This document shows, one piece after another, positions 24,340-36,339 of a stretch of DNA of 64,000 nt. Source of the DNA: Odontesthes bonariensis (taxonomy: Eukaryota > Chordata > Actinopteri > Atheriniformes > Atherinopsidae); contig NC_134515.1 of assembly GCF_027942865.1 (NCBI RefSeq), positions 30,928,449-30,992,448 of the forward strand, read 5' to 3'. The stretch's first letter is position 1. Each line of letters begins with the position of its first letter. Below the pieces are notes generated by a model, which did no database searches, was not told the origin of the DNA, and was given only the letters and a program-made list of their open reading frames with translations. Position numbers and translations under genes: made by a program.

Positions 24340-24780
24340 TTTAGCTTTGAACAAGAAGAAGAGGGCTTTCAGAGCTGGCAACAGAGAGGAGGTGCGAACG
24401 ATCCAGAGGGAGCTGAGAGGGAAGATTAGAGAGGCCAAGGATAAGTACAGGAGGAATTCTGGAGTCAAAACTCCAGCAGAACAACATGAGAGAGGTCTGG
24501 AGTGGAATGAAGACCATCACTGGCTTCAGACCATCCAGCAACAGAGGATTGGAAGGCACTGTGGACATGGCCAACGAGATGAATCTGCTTTTCAACAGAC
24601 TCTGTGAACCTCCCCCGTCCCACAGCCTCATCTTCCTGTGATGGCCCCCCTCAGACCTCCTCCCCCGGCTCCCAGGCTGACTGCACTCTCCGGCATAACA
24701 CCTCCACGCCTCACCGCTACACTGACTTTCACCCCTGATCATGTCAGGAGACAGCTGATGGAAGGGACAAATCCAATAAT
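24340..24780 (+). mobile_element. LINE fragment (endonuclease-RT linker) nested in the DUF4806 transposon
   Basis: The forward strand encodes LNKKKRAFRAGNREEVRTIQ and LRGKIREAKDKYRR. This linker precedes RT in the fish LINE type also seen at 40900-40600 and 43600-47480. After a frame shift come VWSGMKTITGF-like and NLLFNR-like pieces. It is a short internal fragment without 5' or 3' ends. Confidence 0.7.
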
Positions 24781-25072
24781 GTTGTCTTTAAACATGTTTG
24801 CAGAAGATAAAATGCAGTGGCCAACTAATCTGCCATTTACTATGGGGAATTTTAATAGCAGCGCGTGCCTACCAGAAACACACACACACACACAATTTCC
24901 AAAAATATACATTTTTACCTGCAAAAAATAATGTTCATTGGTCGTACTAGTAAATATGAGATCATTATTTAGTAAATATTGATGAAAAGATCAAATTTGG
25001 CAGTAGACAGCACAGTTTCAATCTGCAGCTAATACCTACTCTGGCCACCATCTTACACAGTGCACCGGAATG

Positions 25073-25114
25073 GGAATAATTGTTAATATTGTATGCAATA
25101 TTAACAATTATTCC
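25073..25114. repeat. Perfect hairpin palindrome, 19-bp arms
   Basis: GGAATAATTGTTAATATTG (25073-25091) is followed by TATG and then the exact reverse complement (25096-25114). It is AT-rich and lies in the DUF4806 transposon. Confidence 0.92.
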
Positions 25115-25620
25115 ACTTTTTGTAAACATTACAAAACACACGCGCACATGCACGCGCACACACGTACACACAAACAATAAATGGGCCCACTTAAATTGGA
25201 ATGAAACAATAACTTCTTTGTGACCTTTGTGTCCCTTCTTTAAAACAAATATATCATACATTTTGTATTTTAATATTTTCTTTTTGGTGCAATAATACTA
25301 ATAATGAGCAATTGTATTGTAAGAAATGAATGAAAAATGTCAATGTCAATGTCATTATGGCCAGCCTGTGACATTTTTGTGACATTTAACCTTAAGTTCT
25401 GCAAACAACCGAAAAACAACTAAGCATAACGTTGTTGGTTGGTAGCAGTGTAACTACTGGCTAACGTTTCATATGGGTGGTTCCCTAAACATCCAAGGAA
25501 CGTTTGGGTTTCACTGTACCGAAAGGGAACGTTTTTAAGTGGTAGATTTTGGTTTGGTTATAACCAAACCTTTAGAGAACCAAAGTCAAACGTTATATTT
25601 CCGTTCTCTGTTAGTAGGGA

Positions 25621-26154
25621 TGCAACAATAATTTATTACAAGATGTAAAAAAGAATAACAGTATTAAAAAAAGAATAAAAAGAGTTTAAGAATGTCTGTT
25701 CTTAAAAAGGGGAAAGCCTCCTTTCAAAAGTCAATTTAAGAACGGTCTAACAACCAGGGTACTCCAGGCTCACGGCCACGCTTCAGGCTCTCTCTCTTCG
25801 CCTCGCCTCGGCAGCGCGGAGCGGCGGTGCCGCTGCGCTCTTTCCTGCACTGCTCCTTTCTAGCTATCCTCCTTTTCTCTTCGCTCTGGCGTTTCAGCGT
25901 CTTTAAAGGGAACAGTCCACCCACTTCCGGCTACCTGTTCAATTAGGGTGGGGCCGCTGCAGCAGCCGATTGGCTGGTGCAGCCTTTGGTCAGAGGATGC
26001 ATTACTGCCTAAAAATCATAAAACGCCATTCCAACACATGCAATAAAACTTAATTAAAAGGAAATAACCATACTAATAAATACAAAACATACCTAAAATG
26101 AATTAAACAAAACATGCAGTTAAAATATGGCACTCAATAAAAACAAATATAAAA
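25621..26154. other. Unassigned block with a CpG-rich core
   Basis: The segment 25780-25990 is GC- and CpG-rich (GGCAGCGCGGAGCGGCGG), has a CCAAT box on the reverse strand (CAGCCAATCGGCTG) and is flanked by AT-rich DNA. It may be a solo LTR, another repeat or an isolated promoter. No coding homology was recognised. Confidence 0.4.
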
Positions 26155-26745
26155 CCTGTAGTTAAGCTGCTATAGGCCCAGACTGCTGGGGGGGGGGGGG
26201 CTCATCTGTCACACCTTTCCTCACTTTGCTCTCTTTTTCCACCCATTTCATTTCTCATATGACATCATGTACGTTTGGCCTCATTGTGGTCATTAACTTG
26301 TGTTTCCCTGTTCCAACAGGTATCCTGGTGTTACGGTGTTTGTTGTCCCCTCTTTTCTGTCTTCTCAAACCCCAGCTGGTCGAGGCGGACGGCCACCCTT
26401 CCTGAGTCTGGATCTGCCAGAGGTTTCTTCCTGTTAAAAGGGAGTCGTTCCTCTCCACTCAGGCACGCTCAGGACGGGAGATTGGACTGAAGAGAAGTTT
26501 CGGTGCAATCTGTTGGTTTCCTTAGCTAGGAAATTGTTTTTAATTGGCTATGTATGAATGAATTGGATTATTTTTAATTTAATTGATTGGATTTGATCGG
26601 ATTATGATTACAATAAATTAGACTCTAATTTGCTTGAATTGGACTGTATTATTGAAGTGCCTTAAGATGACATTTGTTCTGATTTGGCGATATAGGAATA
26701 AAACTGAATTAAATTGAACTGAATTGAATTTATTTGAAATGTTCT
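26155..26745 (+). mobile_element. LINE 3' UTR and tail (forward)
   Basis: Segments such as TTTCCCTGTTCCAACAGGTA, AAAAGGGAGTCGTTCCTCTC and the terminal GAATT-rich tail match, in opposite orientation, the 3' part of the LINE copy at 42953-43460. No coding sequence remains here. Confidence 0.75.
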
Positions 26746-28380
26746 TTGTGGTCAGATGAGTTCACAGTTCAGCTGCGTTTTTTGAAGAAACAGACATCAG
26801 GTTTTTGTGCCAAAGGTATTTGACCATTCAGACTGTTATCAGAGAAGGTTGCAAAAGCCAGCATTTGTGACAGTATGGGTTAGTTGCACATATGTGATGG
26901 CAGCGTTCATGCAGAGGTGCACGTTGGAATTTTGAAGAGACATAGAGACATAATCTGCAATCAAAGTGATAGTCTTTTACATAGTTATTTCAGCAGAATA
27001 ATACGACCTCATTTTACAAGACCTACATCAGCACAACTTCAACATATATGTTGTGTCATACATTGAAAATATGTGCTGAATTATGAAGAGGATAATAAGA
27101 GGATGATCACCGCAAATCATTCAGCCGCTGATTTATTGTATTTAGCTAAATGGACATGGATCCCTTTTACAAAACTGCAAAAATAAGTACCGGTATGCTC
27201 ATTTCTTAGATTATTTTAACCAAACATCTCACCAAACTTTCATTCAGTCAATTTTCCATACCCTCTGCATATTATTCAGCATCACAGACTTCAGAAAGGC
27301 AGGGTTACAAGTTTATCACAGGGCTAACACAGCAGCAAACAACCATGTACAATCCCACCTGCTGTTATGGTCAATTTCCAAATCATGAACAAACCAAATG
27401 TGTATGGTTTTGAAGTGTGGTAGAAAGCCAGAGTAAAAAGAGAAAGCACAGGCAGAGAGCATGCACAGGAAGAACACTCAAACTGAAGTGTTTCATCCCC
27501 TATTTGAACCAGGTGCTTTCTTTCTCTGAGCTTTCACCGTTTACCACCACAAAGCAGCCTTCTCTCCCAACTTAATTTTCCAAATACAGCGAAGACATTG
27601 ACACGATTTCCTTTGCACTAATGGTTCAAACAAATTAACAATACAGAGACGTTTTTGCTTACCTAATTTCATACTTTGATAAAGATCATTGTTATCATTA
27701 TTTGTTTGTTACAAATTCTAAACTAACATTCTATTTTTCTGTTCAATCTCCGTGTTTTTGTCTCTGACATAAAATTCTGAAAAGATAATTTGCCTTGGTT
27801 TTGCTTGTACATCTATTCAATAGAGTCCCTTGTTTTTTTTAAAATAAATTTTTGGTTGATTTAAGTTTTCTGGAAAACGGGTTTGTGCTTTGTTTATGTG
27901 AGACTTGACTTATCCCGAGAGTTGGAAGGTCTGAGGTTTCTTACTGAACCTTTCTGAGATGAGGTGTCGCAGCTGTATTACCAATCGTTTAATGTCATTT
28001 GGTAAATAAACAACGACTGCTTGGATATGCCACCAACAAGTCCACTAAAAGTTTTGGCTTACAATTATGTACAATTCCTTTTCTTATTTTATTCAAAGCA
28101 TTTTTTTATTTTATTTTGTTGGCTTAATAACAAAGTTCCCTTTTTCCCTGAGAAAAAAAAAATCTCAATCATGAACCACGTTATACAGTGAGAAAAAAAA
28201 AAGAAAGAAAATAGACTCAATTCGAAACGTTTCTTTCACTTTAATGTTAAATGGCAAATAAATTAAAAAAGGCATGTGTATTACTCCTGTACAGTTTTGG
28301 GTCAAATTAATTTGAAATCTGAAAAATGGAATTGACTGCATGGATTCAGAAAGGTTTGAGGTTGTTTTGAGGACACCTGT
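26746..28380. other. Intergenic DNA before ccnt1
   Basis: AT-rich sequence with short A/T runs. I see no gene, repeat ends or RNA. Confidence 0.5.
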
Positions 28381-28399
28381 TGGTGAGCCGCGGAACAAC

Positions 28400-28472
28400 A
28401 CAGACCTCTGGGCTTGGTGTGACGTATGTTCCTGTGACGCGCAGAAATTTTAAACTCTCGTCCTTCTCAGTG
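28400..28472 (+). promoter_or_regulatory. ccnt1: ccnt1 core promoter / 5' UTR
   Basis: Just upstream of the ATG lie a CRE-like TGACGTA (28420-28426) and a TGACGCG (28435-28441), then a pyrimidine-rich TCTCGTCCTTCTCAG that could hold a TOP-like start. Position and motifs suggest the promoter; no transcript evidence is available. Confidence 0.45.
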
Positions 28473-31400
28473 ATGGCGGCTTCGTTTCGTTCTCTCCCTG
28501 TAAGCTGTAATAACAAATGGTATTATACCCGACAAGAGATCGACAGCAGTCCATCTCGGCGAGCTGGACTTGATCCAGACAAGGAGCTGTCCTACAGACA
28601 ACAGGCGGCAAACCTTCTCCAGGACATGGGACAGCGGCTCAATGTGTATCTTTTGTCGTGGTTCGTCGCACGTAGCCAACGTTAGCTAGCTATCTAGCGA
28701 AGTTTAGCATCTCCTGCAAGCCGGCTCGACCGATAGCGTGGCCAGTATCTGTTATTGTGTTTTGATCTCGTGTTTTTCCTATGTTTCCCATCTGTTTCAC
28801 ACAGTGGTTGGTAATTTTAGTCTACTTTGGCTTGTAAACGTTATCCGACGGTGGCGTAACAAGCTAACTGGGGCCAAGAAGGCCCGTATGGTCGACAGGC
28901 CTTCATGGCGTTAGCATTAGCTTTGCCTCCGCTGTAAATGTTTAAGAAGATAACATATAAAGTGGAACAGTGTCTTAACAAATTGACCATTCTGTTTGAA
29001 AATGTTTCAGAGTGTTTTTTTTAGATGAATGGCTTAAATTTAGAACGTACCTTATCATATGTTATCTATCTGTTTCTTCCGGCTAATATCTTTAGGCTAT
29101 ATGTTTAGCTAACTGGGGCTTCAACTTTGTTGTTCTTCTGCCGATTTGGTAATTGGGCAATGTAGTGTTGACTTTATTGTCATAAGCTAAATGAAACCAC
29201 CGCAGTTCTGTTATTTTGAAGGTATTTGCTCTGATGCAGGTAGTGTTTGTGTGTTGGCACTGTTTTCCAAATTGTCCTTTACGGTCGTGTCTCAGATCTC
29301 AACTAACAATTAATACAGCCATCGTGTACATGCACCGGTTTTACATGGTCCAGTCATTCACCAGATTTCACAGAAATGTAAGTATTATTTTCTTCATATT
29401 CCCATCCCGCTGTGCAGCCGGTATGTCCTTTAGTCCACAAACAGAAAAGTTACTTTCTCCTCCTCAGGTTATTTCTCCTGCGGCTCTCTTCCTTGCTGCT
29501 AAAGTCGAGGAGCAACCCCGAAAGTTGGAACATGTCATCAAGGTGGCCCATGCATGTCTCAATCCTCAGGATCCTCCACCAGATATCCGCAGTGATGTAA
29601 GTTTTGGAAAGTCGTCAAAATTACCTGCCAATGTGGAAAGTGAATTTGTTAAGACTGGCTCGGGTTGATTTGATTTATTTAGTGTAATCAGTGAAGCTAT
29701 AATCTTAAGAGCGTCCGTAGACTTCCAAGCGGTGTGTTCTCAGCTTTGAACTTTTTTTTTGTTGTGTTAATTTTGTGGCACTCATAATCACCCGTCCCCC
29801 CCCCCCCCCCCCATTTTTGGGTAACTGTAATGGTGAAAAAAAGGAGAAGAAATTTCAGTTTTCTTCTTTACTCCTGTTTTTCACATGGCATATAATCTTG
29901 GAACAAGTACTTGATCAAGCATTTTGAAATGCTGCTCCATCAGACGTTGAGGTGGCTTGATGTATGGGTTGAGACAGCAAAAGGCGAAATTTCTCCGTCT
30001 GTATAGGTTTCAGTCATCCAGGTGATGTGATGTCTAGCAGTTGTAAAACAGGAGCGTCTGTACTTGCTGTTATCGCTTTTATCGTTTATCTTTGAGGCTT
30101 CCTCGGCTCCACAAGAAAGATAAGTTTAATATGCGGAACTCTATATCGTCACTAATTTAACACAAGTAGCTGAAACTTTCATTTGGGCAACGAAAGCCTT
30201 TCAGATGAATGACCAGACATTGTTAAAGCCTCACAGCATGTCCAGTTACTCTTGTTTGACAACGTACAGAGGCCTCCCAGTGAGTAACGTGCCTGTCCTC
30301 TCAACCTCAGGCTTACCTGCAACAAGCCCAAGACCTGGTCATTCTTGAGAGCATAATTCTCCAGACCCTGGGTAAGTTTGGAAGGAAGAACTGGGTCCCT
30401 TTATTTCCCTCCAGAAAACCCAAGCTAACCTGTTAAATTTTTGGTTTACAGAAACTCCAAATGTGGTTAGCAGACTTGGAAAGTGGCATTTATGCTTAAT
30501 ATTAAAAGTACTTTCCCACTGTTAAATGACTTTTCGTTTCAGCGTTTTTATTTCTGGCATGTTCCCAACTTTTTCACATCGCCATCCTTTTTATTATTGT
30601 TGTTTTCAAACATAGTTTCAGACATTTCTTTGACGACTTTGTGGCAAACAACATTGGCCCGGAAACTCCTGAAAATAATTTTGCAGACATGACATCGCTG
30701 TTTTGTTTTTTTTTTGTGTCCATTTTTTGATGTTTTCATCTTGTCTGAGGTGTTCTCTCGTGAAAAGTAATATTTCACATTACACAGACTCCCCCTTTAG
30801 TATGGTTTAATAATATCCATTTTCTATTTTTCAGGGACTATAGTTTTAAGTTTGCCATGGGAACTGGATTTAAAGAGGCCCAAATCGTTCATATTCGTGT
30901 AGAACTTTTCATCCAGCTTTCAGTTTTCTAATCTCAACCCTTTTTTTTTTTTTTGTCCCGTTTTTATTGCAGCTTTTGAAATCACAATTGATCATCCACA
31001 CACTCATGTTGTCAAGTGCACTCAGCTCGTCAGAGGTGAGTATCAGGTCCTCGGTCTTGAAGAGAAATGTGTGCTTCAGTATTTCAGCGGGATTGTGATG
31101 CTTGCATTTAAACTAGTTATTTTGCAGGTTTTAAAGTTATTTTCTTTGCTCTTGTTGTTATTCCAGCCAGTAAGGATCTGGCCCAAACATCATATTTTAT
31201 GGCCACCAACAGGTATACTCACTGTTTAAAACATAGTTTTGCTAGACTGCTTAGGGTACCTTTTTTTTTTTCATAGCTTTTTGTTGATCTATTCATTTAT
31301 ATTTTGGTGCTATCCCTGAAATTGCACAGCCCTGAATGTCTGTCGTCTTCTCTTTGTTCTTTTTTCCCCCTTTTTTTTTTTTTTTTTTTGCCGTCCCGGG

Positions 31401-33141
31401 CGCATCCTGCCACATAGTCTGCATTTGACCACGTTCTGCCTGCAGTATAGCCCACCTGTTGTGGCCTGTGTGTGCATCCACCTTGCCTGCAAATGGTCCA
31501 ACTGGGAAATTCCTGTGTCTACAGATGGCAAACACTGGTGGGAGTATGTTGATCCCACAGTTACACTCGAGCTGTTGGATGGTATGTACTATAAATCACC
31601 TTATGATAATGAATGTTGATATATTTATTCATAATTAATTGATCATTTTACCCATTAAACCTCTTTCAGAGCTCACACACGAGTTCCTCCAGATCTTGGA
31701 GAAAACTCCCAGTCGTCTTAAACGAATTCGGAACTGGAAGGTACAGCTTTTTTTCTCCACTTACTTGAAAATGCAAATCTTCAGGCGTAGTGTTGACATT
31801 TACACAAATTAACTTAATTTTACTTTCCGGTGTCTTGGCGTCTAGGCTGGAGGTCAGACACCAAAAGTCAAGCCAAAAGTCCAGGAGGAGGGCGACCAGA
31901 GGGACACCATGATCAGCATGATCTCTATGGCCTCGTCAGAGAGTACTGTTGCGGGCCTGATGAGCCTGTCGGCGCCACCATCTGCCTCATCTTCCTCATC
32001 TGTGGGGGAAAAGGACAGGGCTACATCTGGCAGTGCTCAGACTTGGAGTGGCAAAGGGCAGGCTGTAGCTGAGCAGCAGCAGCCCAACCACGAGGTCCAT
32101 GCCCCAGCAAAGGTATCACTAAGTGAGTACCGTGCCAAGAATGCTGATGTCCTGGCTGCCCAGAAAAGGAAGCTTGAGAACATGGAAGCCAGCGTTAAGA
32201 GAGAATATGCTAATGCAGCGCAGGCTTTAATTGGTCAGCAGCAGAGGAAGGAGAAGCAGCAGCATCATCACCAGCAGTCCAGCTCCTCCTCCTCTTCCTC
32301 CGACATGTCCAACCCCTCGCCCATTATTCTTAAAATCCCCTTGGAGAAGGAAAGGCATGACAGGCCTCTAAAAGTGCGCTTTCCACTTGCTGGAGGAGGA
32401 AGCGGCGGGCACAGTAGTAGCGCCCGAAGTCAGGATCCGAGTGACATCAAAGTCAGAATACGAGTGCCTGAAAAGCAAAGAGGGAGTTCAGGAGAGGAGG
32501 GTAAGAGTAGGGACAAGCATAGAGAACGATCTAACCACCATCACCACCACCATCACCACCACCACCACCATTCCTCCTCCTCTAGCAGTGCCTCACTTTC
32601 CTCGTCACACAAACATTCCTCTAGTTCTAGTGGGGTGCTGGGGAGCTCTAAAAAGGTTCTGAGTGACTCCTCCAGGACAGTCATTTCATCCTCTTCCACC
32701 TCCCGAAAGAGAACACACTCCCAAGATCCCACACCAGGGTCTCACTCAGCATCTAAACTCAGCAAGTCCTCCAGGAATCCTTATCAGCTACCGTCCCTGT
32801 CTTCTTCCTCTGGGCAAACACTGGCTCACGGTCCTGACCTCCTCCCTGCCCTGGGCCTTTCCCACCATCAAGGGACCTATTCACACTCCAAAAGTGACAA
32901 GACAGACACTAACGGACACAGCGCTGCAGGCGGAGCCCAATCAAACGAGTACCAGGACACTTTTGAAATGCTAAACTCGCTTCTAAGTGCGCAGGGGGTC
33001 CAGCCATCCCAGCCGTCCGTCTTTGAATACAGATCTCAATATGGAGACTTTCGGTACTCTGGTGGCTCAAGGGGGAGCAACTCTAGGCCTCCGCCACTGC
33101 CTTCAGAACCACCCCCCCCACTCCCACCATTACCCAAATGA
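28473..33141 (+). CDS. ccnt1: Cyclin T1, P-TEFb regulatory subunit, nine coding exons
   Basis: Cyclin T1 pairs with CDK9 as P-TEFb, which phosphorylates the Pol II CTD, DSIF and NELF to release paused polymerase. Exons: 28473-28645, 29296-29377, 29468-29596, 30311-30371, 30973-31035, 31167-31212, 31418-31581, 31670-31740, 31846-33141. All are GT-AG and in phase; the product is 694 residues (human 726). Two cyclin boxes fill residues about 10-260 ([56 protein letters not shown]). The last exon encodes [20 protein letters not shown], a 12-His run at residues 494-505, serine-rich stretches and the C-terminal [18 protein letters not shown]. That tail identifies T1 rather than T2. The residue aligned with human Cys261 is Gly265. 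Confidence 0.96.
29790..29812. repeat. Poly-C tract in ccnt1 intron 3
   Basis: A short run of C, broken once near its start by a T, lies in the intron between exons 3 and 4. The rest of the intron (29597-30310) has nothing I recognise. Confidence 0.7.
32536..32571 (+). repeat. ccnt1: CAC/CAT repeat encoding 12 consecutive histidines
   Basis: Twelve histidine codons (nine CAC, three CAT) in the last exon of ccnt1. In mammalian cyclin T1 the His-rich region contributes to CTD binding and phase separation. The CAC repeat may be length-polymorphic. Confidence 0.9.
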
Positions 33142-35345
33142 TCCTTTGATCAAGAGATCCCATTATGTACATTATACTTGACATGACAAACATCCACCTT
33201 GTTACATTAAGTATTGTATAATGTTTCATTTTTTTTTTATATATTCACCCGGCAATTTTGTAGGTTTCAGGGTGACAGCAGAGAAATGTACTGGTGCAAT
33301 TGGAATTTTTTCTTTTTACATAATTGGTGGGGCAATAATGAGGTTTGAACAGTTTGCAAAATGTGAAGGGGAAAAAAAGGAAATTGTAGATAAGTGTAGA
33401 TAACCTTTTTTTCTTTATCTGCTCCATTCAAATGAAATGCTATTATGATAATTGATCTAAAGAAATTCATTGTCTTGAAACCATAAAGAAATTTTAACTG
33501 ATCACAAACCTTTTAGGCCCTCTTACCAATTGTCTTTTTGTAATGATTTTATAGTATGTTATTTATTGAGTGCTTTTAAAAGTAACATTGTCCACCTTTT
33601 CTATTTTTATTTTTTATTTTTATTTTTTTAAGTACCCATCTGCTCCATCTGGGCAAGGGGAAATTTCTTCATCAAGACTGTACAGGCTAGTTTGAGAGTG
33701 CATGTCTCCAAAGCCATCTTTAAATATGATCGTCCTTTGTTTTGGGAGATTTTCTTTCTTTTCTTTTTTTTTTTTTTTTTTCTTTCATTGAAAAAAAGAA
33801 AAAGAAAGACAGCCATAACCTCTCAGAAACAAACCTAGCCCTATAACTATGTCTATTTCCTGCATTATTCGGTTACTGTGTACAAAGATTGCAAGATGTT
33901 TAAAACAAAAGATTTTTTTACATTTTGTTATAAAAATATGGGGAATAAAAAAAGCAATATTGTACTTTCTTTTTAGACTTTTAAGTTGCAGTCATTGTTT
34001 TAAATGGTTGTAAAATATTCATATTCAGTTCTCTGTTAAATACACTATATTCACACCAAGGACATACATCTGTTCAACGTTTAAACATATCCACCTGATA
34101 TGGTCATGATGAAGAACTTAGCAGTGTTTTTTTTGGTTGTTTTCTCTAGAGTGTCAGTCATTTTAAGTGATCAGAGCAAATGTTGAAAAAGGCTACATTT
34201 CTGAAAATACAAGATTGATTTTTGACTTTTGCTTCAGGGTGTTCATTTCCAGACAACTCAGATGAGAAATGTATTTTGTTTTTTTGTGACCCATTTGAAC
34301 ACAGAACACAATGGATTATAAACAATACACAATATAAATTAATCTTTTTTTTTTTTTAAATTGGCAATGTTTTAAGGTATAATTCCTCAAGTTAATATGG
34401 CTTTGGTTTGATCATTTTAAAGTTGTTTTTTTGGTTCGTTCCCTTAAAGTTGTCAGATACTTAAGATGTTTATAATCCATCCACAAGCCACCAATTATCA
34501 TATCTCTTTGCATGTTTTCTGTATTTGTATGAAATCATAGATGCAAACAAGCTATTGATATACCTCCATTACAGGATCCTGAGCATGAAGTCCAATAATG
34601 AATGTTTAAATTTCGTGTTTGAGCAAAATAGCGAAGAGGTTCTATTTGTTGGCAAAAGAATCGGGTATCATATGTACATTTAATTCATTTTAAGTTTTAT
34701 ATGGGTTTGATTGTGTAGTATTACTGCTCTTGACCTGCTTTCCTTTCAGTTGATCAAAAAAACATGTTTTAGGCAGTTTACAGTAATACAGGACAACAAA
34801 TCAGCCATAAAATTGTGAAATATTTTTATTCCCTTGGTTTATGAAAAATATGCTGGAAAAGAAATGCTCCTTGCTCAGGCAGCAGAAGTTTTTGTTCAAC
34901 TCTTTATTGTAACAGGGAAATGTTGAATGCACTGAATATTTATCTTAGGTTTGCCTACAATGCAATTGACAAAGTGTTACATGTATAATGGTTAAACTAG
35001 AGTAGGTTTCCAATATATCATTGATATTTTTAAAACACGTTATTTGATCTGGGCAAATCTTTCAATTTAAGTATTAACATGCTGTGAGAAAGTTTAAAAA
35101 AAAAAGTACACATTTCATATTAAAACCATATATGATAAAGGAGGACACTCAAGCAACCTAACAATGCAAAAATCATAGCTACGATAGCGCAAGTTTAATT
35201 TTTCTTCAAGTGATGGTGTTTTTATCGACACTCAGGTCTGGAAAAAAATGTTTTGGGTTTTTGTTATTTCAAAATTTACATGTGAGCACTGTTCTTTTTG
35301 ATATTATGTGGTTGCTTTATTCTGAAAGTCAATAAATATTTTAAG
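33142..35345 (+). other. ccnt1: ccnt1 3' UTR with two poly(A) signals
   Basis: The 2.2-kb stretch after the stop is AT-rich and contains no gene. AATAAA hexamers at 33944-33949 and 35331-35336 could give a short (0.8 kb) or long (2.2 kb) 3' UTR. The long form would end about 110 bp before the kansl2 promoter motifs. Confidence 0.7.
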
Positions 35346-35449
35346 AAAATGTTTATTGCAATTTATAATTATTTTTTTTTACCACTGCTATTTTGTGGGC
35401 GCATCAGAAAGCGTAGGTTTGGTGACATTTTGAATAGCAGTTATATTGG

Positions 35450-35611
35450 CCAATGAACTATTCTGAAATGTGCCGTTGTGGCCAATCAGAGTTCTGATGG
35501 GCGGGATTAGCTTTTGCCTGCAGAGGCTGGGGCAATAGTAGTCGAAGAATGCAGGATATTCACCATACTGTGCTTCGGCTGGTTCCGGTTGGTCGGACGA
35601 CTGAGACGAAG
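35450..35611 (+). promoter_or_regulatory. kansl2: kansl2 promoter and non-coding exon 1
   Basis: Two CCAAT boxes (35450-35454 and 35482-35486) and a GC box (GGGCGGG, 35499-35505) precede a CpG-containing stretch that ends in a strong donor, GACGAAG|GTAAGC, at 35611/35612. The next in-line acceptor with the kansl2 ATG close behind it is at 47906, so I infer a spliced 5' UTR exon of roughly 70-90 bp here. Confidence 0.65.
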
Positions 35612-36285
35612 GTAAGCCGTTTTAAACCAAAAGAAATGAGGGTTTATCCATTTCCTTGTGTCGAGTCATTTCTTTGATATCACGATAGACGGCTGCCGAG
35701 GCGATATGTTAGCAAAAACGCGTTTTAAGATGCGAGTTATCAAAATTAGCGCTTAGCTAGTGTTATCTGCTAAACAAAGATGGCAACTCCTTAACTGAAG
35801 CAGTGACGCAGTAAAAAGAGGCGGGTTAAAGCTAGTTGTAGCGCGTGTTTGGAGTTGGCGAGACGGAGATATGCGCCTCATGTAGATTGAAATAACTTAA
35901 AATTTGTCTCTTTAGTCATTATTGTGGCTGCAATATTTTTGTTCGATACTTATGTTCGTCTTTTATGTGCATAATCTTTCTTTTTTTTTATTAGACTTTA
36001 CTGTTAATACTGACAAGCCACCTAACGTGCCACCGTCTGCTTAACGTTAGGTACAGTGGAAAAAAACAAACTCTCTTTCTGCTTATTGCGATAGTCTATG
36101 CAGACACAGTGCTTTGAATGATAGTTTGATCATGTATTTAAGTGTAGATATGTTTACTCAGTTTGTAGACCATCTGTACGCTTACACATTTCAGACGCTT
36201 AGACCACTTGTGTTTAGAGACAAATTAAGCCAAGTGTATGCTAAAGTAGACGCATACATTTATGGCTATAAGTTGTACAAGCAGT

Positions 36286-36289
36286 AATA

Positions 36290-36338
<49 letters not shown>
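36286..36338. repeat. (TA)n microsatellite
   Basis: About 26 TA units with one C interruption near 36308. Confidence 0.95.

Positions 36339-36339
<1 letters not shown>

Larger units (their letters stand above)
20660..25620. mobile_element. DNA transposon with terminal inverted repeats, carries a DUF4806 gene
   Basis: The left end TCCCTACTAACA (20660) is matched by its reverse complement at the right end (to 25620). With one mismatch the inverted repeat extends outwards by five bases. A 75-bp subterminal block, containing TTGGTTTGGTTATAACCAAA, recurs in direct orientation at 20944-21017 and 25523-25595 with near identity. Many GGTTCCC/AACGTT words fill the left end. A spliced DUF4806-type gene lies inside on the reverse strand, and a LINE fragment is nested at 24340. 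No flanking target duplication is clear. I recognise no DDE transposase, so the superfamily is unresolved. Confidence 0.65.

Noticed and set aside
32387-32974. Overlapping frames in the last ccnt1 exon rich in Thr/Ile repeats
   Set aside because: They are out-of-frame readings of the CAC and serine codon repeats of cyclin T1.
28473-33141. Assignment as cyclin T2 or cyclin K
   Set aside because: The C-terminal [18 protein letters not shown] and the [11 protein letters not shown] region match T1; T2 lacks this tail.
36286-36338. TA repeat as an origin or regulatory element
   Set aside because: Simple microsatellite; nothing in the surroundings supports a function.
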